Source: Selenobaculum gibii
GTDB taxonomy: Bacteria > Bacillota > Negativicutes > ICN-92133
Assembly (NCBI RefSeq): GCF_030273445.1
Contig: NZ_CP120678.1
Span: 1,217,501-1,281,500 of the forward strand
Reading direction: 5' to 3'
Length of the DNA stretch: 64,000 nucleotides
Positions 9,052-20,400 of the stretch are shown here, in pieces. The notes under the pieces were generated by a model that saw nothing but the letters and a program-made list of their open reading frames with translations, was not told the DNA's origin and did not search any database. How positions within the stretch are numbered: position 1 is the stretch's first letter; the number at the start of each line of letters is the position of its first letter. A program made the position numbers and the translations under genes.

Positions 9052-9864
9052 ATGTGTCGTTTTTATATAAAATGCAAAAATAATCTATGGTATGGATTTT
9101 TTAATCACTTTAATTCTAACTTAGTTACCCAAGCAATATCTACACGATTTCATGGTGTTAGTAAGGCTGAATTTTCCTCTTTGAATTTAGCTTTGCATAA
9201 TGGTGACAATTCGAAAGATGTATGGCAAAATCGCGAGGCTTTTTGCTTAGGATTAGGAATCGATGCAAAAAAAATAGTAACTGCGCAACAGGTTCACGGA
9301 ACGAATGTTCTTTGTGTCGATGAATCTTACTTGGGGCGGGGGGCCTTCGATTATGAGGAGGCAATTGAAAACACAGATGGACTGATTACCAATGTACCCG
9401 ATTTACCATTGATGATGTTTTTTGCAGACTGCGTTCCCATCTTAATTTTTGATCCAATAAAAAAAGCAATTGGAATTTGTCATGCTGGTTGGAAAGGAAC
9501 TGTACACGGAATTGCTCAAAAAACTGTACAAGCTATGGGAAGTTCATTTAATTCAAGGCCAGAAGATTGTTTAATTGGAATTGGACCATCTATAGGCCCA
9601 TGCTGTTTTGAAGTAGATGAACCTGTGTATACACAATTTAAGCAGGCGTTTCCTTCGCTTACTTACAAGCAAACTTCAAAAGAAAAATGGAAAATTAATC
9701 TATGGGAAGCAAATAGGCTTCAGCTAAAGAATATTGGTGTTCTTGATAAAAATATAATTTGTAGCAATGTTTGTACAAAATGCAATTCAGATGTATTTTT
9801 TTCCTATCGTGCTGATGAAGGAAAAACAGGACGAATTGCAGCGATAATTCAATTAAAAAGTTAA
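9052..9864 (+). CDS. pgeF: PgeF/YfiH-family peptidoglycan editing factor (purine nucleoside phosphorylase)
   Basis: A 270-residue multicopper-oxidase-fold protein of the YfiH/YlmD family. Members show purine nucleoside phosphorylase and adenosine deaminase activity and affect peptidoglycan precursor fidelity. Conserved blocks: STRFHGVSKAEFSSLNLALHNGD, TAQQVHGTNV, ADCVPILIFDP, GICHAGWKGTV and IGPSIGPCCFEV, which supply the metal-binding His and Cys residues. It opens the ylm-type division cluster (ylmD-ylmE-sepF-...-divIVA), the same order as in B. subtilis. Confidence 0.92.
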   Translation: MCRFYIKCKNNLWYGFFNHFNSNLVTQAISTRFHGVSKAEFSSLNLALHNGDNSKDVWQNREAFCLGLGIDAKKIVTAQQVHGTNVLCVDESYLGRGAFDYEEAIENTDGLITNVPDLPLMMFFADCVPILIFDPIKKAIGICHAGWKGTVHGIAQKTVQAMGSSFNSRPEDCLIGIGPSIGPCCFEVDEPVYTQFKQAFPSLTYKQTSKEKWKINLWEANRLQLKNIGVLDKNIICSNVCTKCNSDVFFSYRADEGKTGRIAAIIQLKS

Positions 9865-9944
9865 CAAATATTTGTTTTGATGATATTTTAGTAGAGGATA
9901 TTTATATTTCTTCTCGAATTATCCATATGATGGAGGGGTTATCG

Positions 9945-10634
9945 TTGATTGCAGAAAAATTAACCCAGGTTATGCGAAATATAGAAATAGCGAAAGGAAA
10001 TAGAAATCGCTATTTTGATGAAAATGTAAAATTAATTGCAGTAACAAAAAATCATGACGTAAATGCAATGCGCGAAGCGATAGACCATGGAGTAAAATTT
10101 GTGGGAGAAAATCGCATTCAAGAAGCAATGCAAAAGGTTGAAACATTAGATCGTTCAGTAGAATGGCACTTAATTGGACATCTACAGACAAACAAAGCAA
10201 AGTATGCAGTAGATTTATTTGATTTAATTCATTCGATTGATAGTGAAAGGTTAATGGCTGAAGTTAACCGTGTCGCTAACAAAATAAATAAGATACAAAA
10301 GGTATTACTTCAGGTAAATGTCTCAGAGGAAAAAAGTAAATTTGGTATTTCTACAAAAGAAATAGAACCATTTTTAGATTCTGTTGGACAATATGATCAT
10401 ATTCATTTATGCGGTTTAATGACAATTGCGCCACACTATAACAACGTTGAAGATGCCAGACCAATATTTAGAGAATTGTTCCAGATTTTTTGTAATTTGA
10501 AGCTGAAGAGTTTTAAAAATGTTTCTATGGACTGGTTATCTATGGGAATGACCAATGATTATATGGTAGCTATAGAAGAAGGTGCAAATTTAATTAGAGT
10601 TGGCACAGGGATTTTTGGCCAACGGCAATATTGA
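9945..10634 (+). CDS. YggS/YlmE-family PLP homeostasis protein
   Basis: A single-domain alanine-racemase-fold protein that binds pyridoxal phosphate and helps PLP and amino-acid homeostasis. Conserved motifs: LIAVTKNHDVNAMREAI (PLP lysine in AVTK), FVGENRIQEAMQK, WHLIGHLQTNKAK, LLQVNVSEEKSKFG, GLMTIAPHYN and SMGMTNDYMVAIEEGANLIRVG. I choose TTG at 9945 (229 residues) because a GGAGGGG ribosome site lies 7 bases upstream; an ATG at 9927 would put that site inside the gene. Confidence 0.92.
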   Translation: MIAEKLTQVMRNIEIAKGNRNRYFDENVKLIAVTKNHDVNAMREAIDHGVKFVGENRIQEAMQKVETLDRSVEWHLIGHLQTNKAKYAVDLFDLIHSIDSERLMAEVNRVANKINKIQKVLLQVNVSEEKSKFGISTKEIEPFLDSVGQYDHIHLCGLMTIAPHYNNVEDARPIFRELFQIFCNLKLKSFKNVSMDWLSMGMTNDYMVAIEEGANLIRVGTGIFGQRQY

Positions 10635-10647
10635 TGGAGGGGAAAAA

Positions 10648-11133
10648 ATGAGTTTTTTAGATAAAGTGTGTGGAAAATTAGGTCTTATGGATACGGTGGA
10701 TACTGATGAGGAATTTAAGGAATCTCCATTACCTACTGAAAATGTCAATGAGACGAAATCCAAAAAGGCAGCAGGAACTAGTTCAACCGCAACTTCCTTT
10801 AGCAATGTAATCAATATGCCAAAAGCTAATATCACTGCGGTGAAACCATCGGTAAAAGTAATTGTAGTAGAGCCGTTTTCCTTTGATGATGCACAACATA
10901 TTGCAGATCATTTAAAAAACCATAAACCGGTTGTGGTTAATTTTGAGAATACAGATCAAGAAGTAGCTAGGCGTATGATTGACTTTATTAGTGGAACAGT
11001 TTATGCGTTAGCAGGAACGATTAAAAAGGTTGGAAACAATATCTTTTTATGTACTCCAAGTAATGTTGATGTAGCTTATACCCCTAAGAATGAAGAAGAA
11101 TCTGAGTTAGTTATGCCTTGGTTAAATAAATAG
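10648..11133 (+). CDS. sepF: Cell division protein SepF
   Basis: A 161-residue FtsZ-bundling and membrane-anchoring division protein. The N-terminus (MSFLDKVCGKLG) is the short amphipathic membrane helix. Residues ~30-75 are a variable linker, and the C-terminal domain VIVVEPFSFDDAQHIADHLKNHKPVVVNF plus RRMIDFISGTVYALAGTIKKVGNNIFLCTPSNVDV is the conserved SepF fold. The start at 10648 follows a GGAGGGG site; an upstream in-frame ATG at 10600 overlaps yggS and lacks a ribosome site. The next gene is proC. Confidence 0.95.
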   Translation: MSFLDKVCGKLGLMDTVDTDEEFKESPLPTENVNETKSKKAAGTSSTATSFSNVINMPKANITAVKPSVKVIVVEPFSFDDAQHIADHLKNHKPVVVNFENTDQEVARRMIDFISGTVYALAGTIKKVGNNIFLCTPSNVDVAYTPKNEEESELVMPWLNK

Positions 11134-11144
11134 GAGGAAGCAAT

Positions 11145-11960
11145 TTGGATAATTTAAAGATTGGATTTATTGGTGGCGGGGCAATTGCTGAAGCTATTTT
11201 AAGTGGGATAATCAAAGCAGGATTAGTTCCTGCAAGAAATATTAATGTAGCTGAGATTATTGAATCACGTCGAGCATATTTACAAACTACATATAATATT
11301 GAAGCTCAAGGTGAAGGAAATATTGTTGGAAGTAGTGTAGATGTTTTATTTTTAACAGTGAAGCCACAAGTTGTTCATGGTATTTTAAAGTCTATTTATA
11401 AAAGTGTAAAAAAGGACACCTTAATTATCTCTGTTGTTGCTGGATTGACTTTAGAATCCTTACAAAGATATTTTTCAGAACAACCCGTAATTCGCGTCAT
11501 GCCTAATACGCCAGTAGCAGTAGGAGAAGGAATGGCGGCAATTGCAATGGGACAATATGCGACAGAAGACGATAAAAAAATTGCATTAGAAATCTTTGAT
11601 TCAGTTGGTAAGGCAGTTGTTTTAAGTGAGAGCGCCATGGACGCAGTAACGGGATTGTCAGGTAGTGGTCCGGGATATGCTTTTGTTATTATTGATGCTT
11701 TAGCTGATGCTGGAGTAAAGATGGGATTAACTCGAGATGTATCAATTACACTTGCTGCTCAAACGATGTTGGGGGCAGCGAAAATGGTTTTGGAGACAGG
11801 CAAACATCCGGCTGAGCTTCGTGATATGGTCACTTCTCCAGGAGGAACAACTATTGCAGGAATTTACGAATTAGAAAAAAGTGCTGTAAGAAGTGCTTTA
11901 ATTGATGCGGTTGAATCTGCAACGAATAAATCTAAATCAATGGGGAAAAAGAATGGCTGA
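11145..11960 (+). CDS. proC: Pyrroline-5-carboxylate reductase
   Basis: Last step of proline synthesis: NAD(P)H reduction of pyrroline-5-carboxylate. The Rossmann motif IGFIGGGAIAEAIL is at the N-terminus, followed by VLFLTVKPQVV, RVMPNTPVAVGEG and the C-terminal signature block ending LRDMVTSPGGTTIAGI. It has 271 residues, normal for the family. The start is TTG, 8 bases after GGAGG. Its last 8 bases overlap ylmH, so translation is probably coupled. ProC inside the sepF-ylmH interval is common in clostridia and Negativicutes. Confidence 0.95.
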   Translation: MDNLKIGFIGGGAIAEAILSGIIKAGLVPARNINVAEIIESRRAYLQTTYNIEAQGEGNIVGSSVDVLFLTVKPQVVHGILKSIYKSVKKDTLIISVVAGLTLESLQRYFSEQPVIRVMPNTPVAVGEGMAAIAMGQYATEDDKKIALEIFDSVGKAVVLSESAMDAVTGLSGSGPGYAFVIIDALADAGVKMGLTRDVSITLAAQTMLGAAKMVLETGKHPAELRDMVTSPGGTTIAGIYELEKSAVRSALIDAVESATNKSKSMGKKNG

Positions 11961-12738
11961 TCGTGAAAAAATATTGAGATATTATCGTGGAACTGAAGGG
12001 GCGGAAATTGCGGCTAGATTACTTGACATTGCAGAGCTTGTGTCTAAAAATCGCAAGTATAAGGTGAGTGAATTTTTAGACCCGTATGGCTATACAATTG
12101 CTGAGACGATTGCCGCGTCTTACGATAATATAGAAATTAATAGTTCTGGGGGGTACTATGGAGCTGAGCGGCAGCGGGTTTCCTTTAAACATAAAGATTT
12201 TCTTGGCAATGAGGATTTTGCGATAAAGGTAATCAAAGCGACTTGGAATGATAAGTATTATCATATTTCGCATAGGGATATCCTCGGCTCTTTAATTGGC
12301 CTTGGTATCGAAAGAAATGTCCTTGGTGATCTATTAGTGAAAAGTGATCATTGCAAAATATTAGTAGATAGCACCATTTATGAATATGTTATGCAGAATT
12401 TTATTCAAATTGGAGCGGCAAGTATTAGTGTAGAAGAATGTGATTTAAGTGAAATTGAACCTAAAGAAGAGCGGTGTAAAGAGATTAGGGCAACTGTAGC
12501 ATCGCTTCGACTTGATTCAGTTGCTGCAGCAGGTTTTAGTTCATCACGTAGTAAAATTGTTGCGGATATTGCAACAGAAAAAGTAAAACTAAATTGGCAA
12601 TCAATCAAAGGTGCTTCACAGACAATAAAAGTTGGGGATATTATCTCAATGCGTGGGCGAGGCAGAGTTGAAGTAGAGGAAATCCGTGGACAAACTAAAA
12701 AAGGTAGAATTAGTATTGTATTAAAAAGATACATATAA
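11953..12738 (+). CDS. ylmH: S4-domain RNA-binding protein YlmH
   Basis: 261 residues. The C-terminal S4 RNA-binding domain (about residues 180-250: LRLDSVAAAGFSSSRSKIVADIATEKVKLNWQ onward) follows an N-terminal YlmH-type domain. B. subtilis YlmH (RqcP2) has been linked to ribosome-associated quality control, acting with peptidyl-tRNA on stalled 50S subunits, and to division. The ATG at 11953 overlaps the proC stop and has GGGGAAAAA upstream. Confidence 0.9.
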   Translation: MADREKILRYYRGTEGAEIAARLLDIAELVSKNRKYKVSEFLDPYGYTIAETIAASYDNIEINSSGGYYGAERQRVSFKHKDFLGNEDFAIKVIKATWNDKYYHISHRDILGSLIGLGIERNVLGDLLVKSDHCKILVDSTIYEYVMQNFIQIGAASISVEECDLSEIEPKEERCKEIRATVASLRLDSVAAAGFSSSRSKIVADIATEKVKLNWQSIKGASQTIKVGDIISMRGRGRVEVEEIRGQTKKGRISIVLKRYI

Positions 12739-12762
12739 AGTGATATTTGAGGAGGAGTATGC

Positions 12763-13218
12763 ATGCTTACACCATTAGATATTCATAATAAAGAATTCAA
12801 AAGAAGTTTTCGCGGTTATAATGAAGATGAGATTGATGAGTTTTTAGATAGGGTTGTTAAAGATTATGAGCAACTATATCGTGAAAATGTTGACTTAAAG
12901 GATTCTATTGATAAACTTAAAACTAAAGTTGAACATTTTCAGCATTTGGAAAATACTTTACATAATACTTTAGTTGTAGCTCAGGAAACTGCAGAAGAAG
13001 TGAAATTAAATGCGAAAAAAGAAGCAGAGCTCATTATAAAAGAAGCAAAGGTTACAGGACAGCGTTTGCTTGATGAAGCAAATCTAAAAGTAAAAGAAAA
13101 AATGACTGAATATGAAGAAATAAACCAGAGATCACAGCTTTATCGAACAAGAATGCGTACATTGGTTTTGACTCAATTAGAGTTATTAAAAGATTCTGAT
13201 GAGGCAGAGGAAGAATAA
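12763..13218 (+). CDS. divIVA: DivIVA-family septum/pole protein
   Basis: 151 residues. The N-terminal lipid-binding DivIVA segment is clear: LTPLDIHNKEFKRSFRGYNEDEIDEFLDRVVKDYE. The rest is predicted coiled coil rich in Glu and Lys (about residues 30-130). DivIVA marks curved membrane and in spore formers helps anchor the chromosome origin at the pole. GGAGGAG precedes the ATG. It ends the sepF-proC-ylmH-divIVA unit. Confidence 0.95.
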   Translation: MLTPLDIHNKEFKRSFRGYNEDEIDEFLDRVVKDYEQLYRENVDLKDSIDKLKTKVEHFQHLENTLHNTLVVAQETAEEVKLNAKKEAELIIKEAKVTGQRLLDEANLKVKEKMTEYEEINQRSQLYRTRMRTLVLTQLELLKDSDEAEEE

Positions 13219-13230
13219 ATTATAAAGAAT

Positions 13231-13259
13231 TTGACTACGAGATATTAATTTTGTATAAT
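13231..13259 (+). promoter_or_regulatory. Sigma-A promoter of the T-box-ileS unit
   Basis: TTGACT (13231-13236) and TATAAT (13254-13259) with an ideal 17-base spacer, just upstream of the ileS T-box leader. Confidence 0.85.
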
Positions 13260-13269
13260 ATCTCGTAGT
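13234..13269. repeat. Perfect 14-bp inverted repeat overlapping the ileS promoter
   Basis: Bases 13234-13247 (ACTACGAGATATTA) are the exact reverse complement of 13256-13269, with an 8-base centre. The repeat covers the spacer and -10 of the promoter. No T-run follows on the + strand. It could be an operator for a dimeric regulator, or an inefficient divIVA mRNA end. See findings. Confidence 0.6.
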
Positions 13270-13295
13270 TAGCTGTTCATTATATGTTAAATAGT

Positions 13296-13527
13296 TATGA
13301 TAGAGAGAGTAATTAGCAATCATTTTTTCAGCGAGTCGGGAAATGGTGGGAGCTCGATAGAAGTTGTTAATGAAGATCACTCTTGAACTGCGGATTGAAC
13401 GTAAAGTAGATTGCGCCGAATGACGAACGTTATAACGTCAAAAGTGGCTTTTTATGAGATAAGTCATTAGGGTGGTACCACGGGAATAACCTCTCGTCCC
13501 TTTTTGGGGATGGAGAGGTTTTTTTAT
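13296..13527 (+). promoter_or_regulatory. T-box riboswitch, isoleucine-specific
   Basis: The stem I base with GAGAGAGTAA is at ~13302. A likely specifier codon ATC (Ile) lies at 13376-13378 in the context GAAGATCAC. The T-box sequence AGGGTGGTACCACG is at 13469-13482 and the terminator is CCTCTCGTCCC/GGGGATGGAGAGG plus T-run at 13488-13527. Uncharged tRNA-Ile would pair with the specifier and the T-box bulge to favour the antiterminator and allow ileS expression. Confidence 0.95.
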
Positions 13528-13553
13528 TTTACTTACTTTTGGAGGGAAATATT

Positions 13554-16349
13554 TTGGATTATAGTAAAACTTTAAATTTACCAGATACTGAATTTCCGAT
13601 GCGCGGTAATTTGCCACAAAGAGAACCGGAAATGTTAAAACATTGGGAAGAAATAAATATTTATCAAAAACGACGTGAGCAAGCATCAGGCAAGCCACAA
13701 TTTATTTTACATGATGGGCCTCCATATGCGAATGGAAATATTCATATGGGACATGCTTTAAATAAAGTATTAAAAGATATTATTATGAAGTATAAATCAT
13801 TGCGGGGCTTTGATACCCCGTATGTTCCAGGCTGGGATACACATGGATTGCCAATTGAACACGCAGCAATAAAAATCTTAGGGTTAAATCGACATGAATT
13901 AGATGCACTAGCTTTACGCAAAGAGTGTAAAGATTATGCGTTAAAATATGTTGATATTCAAAGAGAGGATTTTAAACGCTTAGGAGTTCAGGCCGATTGG
14001 GACCATCCTTATGTGACTTTGCAACCAGAATACGAAGCAAAGCAAATTGAAGTATTTGGTGAAATGGCGAAAAAAGGTCATATTTATAAAGGGCTTAAAA
14101 CTGTTTATTGGTGTACCTCTTGTGAAACGGCTTTAGCAGAGGCTGAAATTGAATATGCAGAGAAAAAATCTCATGCAATTTTTGTAAAATTCCCTTTAAT
14201 TGATGCGAAGAATAATTTACCGAGTGGCGTGGATGCAAGTAAGGTTTATGCTGTTATTTGGACAACGACACCTTGGACGTTACCTGCCAATGTTGCAATT
14301 GCAGTTAGTCCAGAATTTGAATATTCTTGGGTGCAAGTAAACGAAGAAGTTTATTTAATGGCTTCTGGCCTAATTGAAAGTGTAATGAAACAGTGCAAAA
14401 TTGAAGATGAATATAAGGTTTTAGCGAAGATAAAAGGTGCAGATTTAGCCGGAATGGTGTTTGCTCATCCATTCATTGACAGACAATCACCGGTTGTAAC
14501 TGCCGACTATGTAACATTAGAACAAGGTAGCGGATGTGTTCATACAGCACCGGGACATGGGCAAGATGACTTTGAAACGGGAATGAGATGTAAATTACCG
14601 ATTATCAGCCCTGTAGATGCTAGTGGTAAATTTACAAGTGAGGCTGGGAAATATGAAGGTATGCTTGTTCATGATGCAAATGTACCAATTATTAAGGATT
14701 TAGCTGCATCGGGAAAATTACTTGGCAATGGTTCCATTCGTCACCAATATGCACATTGTTGGCGTTGTAAAAATCCAATCATTTATCGTGCTACTGAACA
14801 ATGGTTTGCCTCTGTTGATGGGTTTAGGGACGCGGCTTTAAAAGCAATTGAAGATGTAAAATGGATTCCTGCCTGGGGTGAAAATCGAATTCATAATATG
14901 GTGGCAGATCGTCATGATTGGTGCATTTCACGTCAACGTGTTTGGGGGATGCCGATTCCAATTATGTATTGCAAAAAATGTAATGAACATATTATTAATG
15001 ATGATACAATTCATGCAATAAAAGACTTATTTAAAGAAGAAGGATCTAATGCATGGTGGGCGAAAACTGCAGAAGAAATTTTACCAGAGGGATTTGTTTG
15101 TCCGAAATGTGGTCATAACCATTTCCGTAAAGAAAGCGATATTATGGATGTGTGGTTTGATAGTGGTTCAAGTCATGCTTCTGTATTAGAACAGCGCGAA
15201 GGTTTGGCTTGGCCGGCCGATTTATATCTCGAAGGCAGTGACCAACATCGTGGTTGGTTCCAATCTTCCCTATTAACATCAGTTGCAACGCGTGGTAAAG
15301 CACCATATAAAGCTGTACTGACCCATGGCTTTGTCGTTGATGGTGATGGTCGTAAAATGTCTAAATCTATTGGAAATGTCGTGGCTCCAAAAGACATTAT
15401 TAGTAAATTTGGTGCGGATATTCTACGTTTATGGGTTGCATCAGCTGATTATCAAGCAGATATTCGCTTGTCGCAAGATATTTTAAAACAAATGTCAGAA
15501 GTTTATCGGAAAATTCGTAATACGTTCCGTTATATTCTTGGCAATACAAATGGGTTTGACCCTAACAAAGATAAAGTAGCTTATGCTGAATTAAAAGATC
15601 TGGATAAATGGGCGTTATTACGTTTGGAACAAGTTCGCGAGACGGTTACTGAGGCATATGAAAATTATGAATTCCATGTGGTTTATCATACGATTCATAA
15701 TTTCTGTACAGTTGATTTAAGTTCGATTTATTTGGATATTTTAAAGGATCGATTATATACATCTTTGCCAAATTCTCTGGAAAGACGTGCAGCTCAAACG
15801 ACGATGTATGAAATTTTAAAAACATTAGTCAAAATGATTTCGCCGATTCTTACCTTTACCTCTGAAGAGGTGTGGAAGTATATGCAAAAAGAAACCGGGA
15901 TGCCTGACAGCGTACAGCTTGCAGCATGGCCAAAAGCGCAGCCTGAATATTTGAATGCCGAGTTAGAACAAAAATGGAGTAATGTTTTAGCTATGCGTGG
16001 TGAATTAACAAAAGCATTAGAGATTGCTCGCCGCAATAAAGTGATTGGACATCCGTTAGATGCTAAATTAAACATTTATGCAGATGGAGTAACATATAGT
16101 GAATTAATGAATATCAAGGAAGCTTTACCTTCAATTTTGATTGTTTCTCAAGTAAATGTTATTGAAGGTACTGATAAAGCTTTAGGAGAAAGCGTATATA
16201 AAAATCCAGAAAAAGAAATTGCCGTTGAGGTAACATTAGCCGAAGGTGATAAATGTGAACGATGCTGGATTTATGATGATTCAGTAGGCGCTGATACTGA
16301 ACATCCAACTTTATGCAAACGTTGTGCTGAAGTTGTAAAACAACTTTAA
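13554..16349 (+). CDS. ileS: Isoleucine-tRNA ligase
   Basis: A 931-residue class I aminoacyl-tRNA synthetase charging tRNA-Ile, with editing of valine. The HIGH motif appears as H-M-G-H (64-67) in [16 protein letters not shown]. The KMSKS motif is exact (601-605). The editing domain is recognised by [14 protein letters not shown] and [15 protein letters not shown]-terminal zinc site has CERC and CKRC. I start at TTG 13554, 7 bases after GGAGGG; the frame opens slightly earlier, inside that ribosome site. Confidence 0.97.
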   Translation: MDYSKTLNLPDTEFPMRGNLPQREPEMLKHWEEINIYQKRREQASGKPQFILHDGPPYANGNIHMGHALNKVLKDIIMKYKSLRGFDTPYVPGWDTHGLPIEHAAIKILGLNRHELDALALRKECKDYALKYVDIQREDFKRLGVQADWDHPYVTLQPEYEAKQIEVFGEMAKKGHIYKGLKTVYWCTSCETALAEAEIEYAEKKSHAIFVKFPLIDAKNNLPSGVDASKVYAVIWTTTPWTLPANVAIAVSPEFEYSWVQVNEEVYLMASGLIESVMKQCKIEDEYKVLAKIKGADLAGMVFAHPFIDRQSPVVTADYVTLEQGSGCVHTAPGHGQDDFETGMRCKLPIISPVDASGKFTSEAGKYEGMLVHDANVPIIKDLAASGKLLGNGSIRHQYAHCWRCKNPIIYRATEQWFASVDGFRDAALKAIEDVKWIPAWGENRIHNMVADRHDWCISRQRVWGMPIPIMYCKKCNEHIINDDTIHAIKDLFKEEGSNAWWAKTAEEILPEGFVCPKCGHNHFRKESDIMDVWFDSGSSHASVLEQREGLAWPADLYLEGSDQHRGWFQSSLLTSVATRGKAPYKAVLTHGFVVDGDGRKMSKSIGNVVAPKDIISKFGADILRLWVASADYQADIRLSQDILKQMSEVYRKIRNTFRYILGNTNGFDPNKDKVAYAELKDLDKWALLRLEQVRETVTEAYENYEFHVVYHTIHNFCTVDLSSIYLDILKDRLYTSLPNSLERRAAQTTMYEILKTLVKMISPILTFTSEEVWKYMQKETGMPDSVQLAAWPKAQPEYLNAELEQKWSNVLAMRGELTKALEIARRNKVIGHPLDAKLNIYADGVTYSELMNIKEALPSILIVSQVNVIEGTDKALGESVYKNPEKEIAVEVTLAEGDKCERCWIYDDSVGADTEHPTLCKRCAEVVKQL

Positions 16350-16350
16350 T

Positions 16351-16386
16351 ATAAGAAAAAACGGGCTTAGCCCGTTTTTTCTTATA
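16351..16386 (+). terminator. Terminator after ileS
   Basis: A 16-bp arm (AAAAAACGGGC and GCCCGTTTTTT core) with a 3-nt loop. It is symmetric, so it could act on both strands. Confidence 0.9.
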
Positions 16387-16419
16387 TTAAATGGCAATGC
16401 TATAAATGGAGGTTTTGTC

Positions 16420-16713
16420 ATGGAAAATGAGCGTATAAATAAGTTGGATAAACAAATAGATAAGTTAGCTGATCGATTAGAATCTATGAGAATTGCTGAG
16501 TATATTGATTTATTACAGAAACCATCTAAAATTATTTATTTGAATTTTTTGGCTGGGATCTCTAAAGGATTAGGAATAGCTGTAGGTGCTACAATTGTTT
16601 TTGCAATTCTTATTGATTTGTTAAGTCGATTGATTGTATTGAATTTACCTGTTATTGGAGATTTTATTGTCCAAATCCTTCATATCATTGAAGCAAAACA
16701 AGGTAACTTGTAA
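16420..16713 (+). CDS. DUF5665-family small membrane protein
   Basis: 97 residues: a charged N-terminal helix (residues 1-30, heptad-like), then AEYIDLLQKPSKIIYLNFLAGISKGLGIAVGATIVFAI with a long hydrophobic region (~45-90). The pattern fits DUF5665, which is found in spore-forming Bacillota and has no known function. GGAGG lies upstream of the ATG. Its place between ileS and lspA is seen in related genomes as far as I recall. Confidence 0.75.
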   Translation: MENERINKLDKQIDKLADRLESMRIAEYIDLLQKPSKIIYLNFLAGISKGLGIAVGATIVFAILIDLLSRLIVLNLPVIGDFIVQILHIIEAKQGNL

Positions 16714-16743
16714 TAGGTTTAATTAACTTAAAGAGGAGATACT

Positions 16744-17457
16744 GTGAAGAATAAAGAAGGCTTAACAATACGATTTTTATCCATCATTGGGATATTCTCT
16801 TTGTATTATTTAGTTCCGGAATTACAGAAATTTTGCAAAGATGTATTAGAAATATTGCGAAGTGCGAATATTGAAGAAATGAAGAACTTTTTAATTTCAT
16901 ATGGAATATGGATGCCTATCATGAGCATTCTTATTATGATTTTTCAGTCATTGTTTCCTTTTATTCCAGGAATGATTATTACTTTGGCAAATTCTTGGTT
17001 ATTTGGTTGGCAATTAGGGGCTTTATACTCCTGGATTGGAGCATTATTAGGTGCGATTATAGATTTTCTATTGTCAAGATTTTATGGGAAAGTTATCATA
17101 GAAAGGATTGTTCCCGAACATTACTTGACAATATTTAATAATTATATCCGGGAAAATGGTTTATTTGGTGTTTTAGCAGCACGTATTATTCCCATTGTAC
17201 CTTTTAAAGTGGTTAGTTATAGTTGCGGGCTATCCAAAATGCAAATTTTTTACTTTATTATTGTGACTGGAATTGGACAAATTCCAGGAATTTTAATTTA
17301 TTCAATCATAGGTGAGAATGTTTTCTGCTCCCCCCAATTCAGCATATTTGTTACTTTACTTCTTATTGTTTGTGGGCTTATTTTATATTTTCAAAGAAAA
17401 AGGATTACTGAATTTTCTTTTTGTAGATGGCTAAAATCTTTTTCGATAATTAAATAA
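16744..17457 (+). CDS. TVP38/TMEM64 (VTT-domain) membrane protein
   Basis: 237 residues with about five to six membrane segments. The VTT/SNARE-associated core is visible as FPFIPGMIITLANSWLFGWQLGALYSWIGALLGAIIDFLLSRFYG, followed by the conserved GLFGVLAARIIPIVPFKVVSYSCGLSKM. Family members are inner-membrane proteins related to DedA, with proposed lipid or polyprenyl-phosphate transport roles; the function here is inferred at family level only. The start is GTG behind AGAGGAG. Confidence 0.85.
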   Translation: MKNKEGLTIRFLSIIGIFSLYYLVPELQKFCKDVLEILRSANIEEMKNFLISYGIWMPIMSILIMIFQSLFPFIPGMIITLANSWLFGWQLGALYSWIGALLGAIIDFLLSRFYGKVIIERIVPEHYLTIFNNYIRENGLFGVLAARIIPIVPFKVVSYSCGLSKMQIFYFIIVTGIGQIPGILIYSIIGENVFCSPQFSIFVTLLLIVCGLILYFQRKRITEFSFCRWLKSFSIIK

Positions 17458-17571
17458 AGGGTTGTTTTTAGAAGATGCAGAATTGATTTAAGTAGTAAGT
17501 TTTAATAAATTAAGTAAGATGATATAATAAAGCAATGTAAGAATGAAAAAATTTGTGTTAGGAGAACGCGT

Positions 17572-18022
17572 GTGCCGATATATTTTTTAGCTATTGGGAT
17601 AATTTTGTTAGATCAAATTAGTAAATTTCTTATTGAAAATAGTATGGAATTAGGAGATTCCCTTCCTGTGATAGAAGGGATATTCCATATTACCTATATA
17701 TTAAATCCAGGAGCGGCTTTTGGAATATTAGAAAATCAGCGACTGTTTTTTATTTTAATTGCTACAATTATGATTCTAATGACGGGATATATATATCCAC
17801 TCATCCCTCAAAAATCTAAAATGCTTAGACTTGGTGTGGGGATGCTTTTTGGCGGAGCTGTAGGGAATTTGATAGATAGGATAAGGACTGGATTAGTTGT
17901 AGATTTTTTTGACTTTAAAATTTGGCCTATTTTTAATATTGCAGATATTTTTATTGTTGTTGGCGTAGGTATGATTATTATTACAATGTTTTATGCAGAT
18001 TGTAAGATGAAGGGAGAAAAAA

Positions 18023-18030
<8 letters not shown>
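17572..18030 (+). CDS. lspA: Lipoprotein signal peptidase II
   Basis: A 152-residue aspartic protease of the inner membrane with four hydrophobic segments, cleaving prolipoprotein signal peptides after lipid attachment. Family motifs: LDQISKFLIE, ILNPGAAFGIL, GGAVGNLIDRI and DFFDFKIWPIFNIADIFI, giving the two catalytic aspartates. The start is GTG 7 bases after GGAG. It overlaps rluD by 8 bases. Confidence 0.95.
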
Positions 18031-19556
<1,526 letters not shown>

Positions 19557-19626
19557 TTGATAAAGGGATTTATTATTATTAACCGAATATTAAATGTTAA
19601 AAATATTTTTGGAGATTAGTAGGAAA

Positions 19627-20400
19627 ATGGAGAAAATAACGTCAGCTCAATTAGCTGAATTAATAAACTTAGATAAACTTACAAGTGATCAAATAGATGA
19701 ACTGCGTAATGATCCTCGTAGTACAATAAGTAAACTGATTAAAAAGTGGGATAAATTACAGTTGGAAAAGGCTCGTGTACAAACGTTATATCATTATGAG
19801 TTTCAATTAAAGAAAAAAGGAATAAATTTTATCGCTGGTGTTGATGAAGCTGGGCGAGGGCCATTGGCTGGTCCCGTCGTCGTTGCTTCGGTGATATTGC
19901 CGCTAGGAATACATATTCCCTATATTAATGATTCTAAAAAACTTTCACAAAATAGACGGGAAACTATTTATCAGTTTATTTTAGATCATGCAATCAAGAT
20001 AAAAAGAGCGGTTATTTCTGAAAAGGTTATTGATGAAATCAATATTTATCAGGCGACAATTCAGGGGATGTATCAGGTCATAGATGAATTACAGCCACAG
20101 GTGGAGGCTGTATTAATTGATGCAGTTAAGTTGGATAAATTAGCTGTTCCATCCATCTCAATTATTAAAGGAGATGCATTAAGTGCATCAATTGCAGCAG
20201 CTTCTATTGTAGCAAAAGTTGAACGAGATAGGCTAATGGATGAAATTGACAAAAAATATCCGATGTATGGTTTTGCTAAAAATAAAGGGTATGGTACAGC
20301 AGAGCATATCCAAGCGATTCAAACTTATGGAGCGTGCGAATTTCATCGCAGAACCTTTGAACCAATTAAATCTTTGGAGGTGAGCAATCAATGTCGATGA
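19627..20400 (+). CDS. rnhB: Ribonuclease HII
   Basis: A 257-residue enzyme cutting RNA in RNA-DNA hybrids, including single ribonucleotides. The N-terminal ~70 residues form the extension typical of Firmicutes RNase HII. The catalytic block GVDEAGRGPLAGPVV has the Asp-Glu pair, with further motifs INDSKKLSQNRRE, DGDALSAS-like KGDALSASIAAASIVAKVERDR and YGTAEHIQAI. I prefer ATG 19627 with AGG just upstream; the frame is open from 19594 without a ribosome site. It overlaps ylqG by 10 bases. Confidence 0.95.
   Translation: MEKITSAQLAELINLDKLTSDQIDELRNDPRSTISKLIKKWDKLQLEKARVQTLYHYEFQLKKKGINFIAGVDEAGRGPLAGPVVVASVILPLGIHIPYINDSKKLSQNRRETIYQFILDHAIKIKRAVISEKVIDEINIYQATIQGMYQVIDELQPQVEAVLIDAVKLDKLAVPSISIIKGDALSASIAAASIVAKVERDRLMDEIDKKYPMYGFAKNKGYGTAEHIQAIQTYGACEFHRRTFEPIKSLEVSNQCR

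Noticed and set aside
17500-17528. Promoter for lspA (TTTTAA and TATAAT, 17-base spacer)
   Set aside because: The -10 is perfect but the -35 matches only three of six positions in an A/T-rich region; not strong enough to list as a feature.
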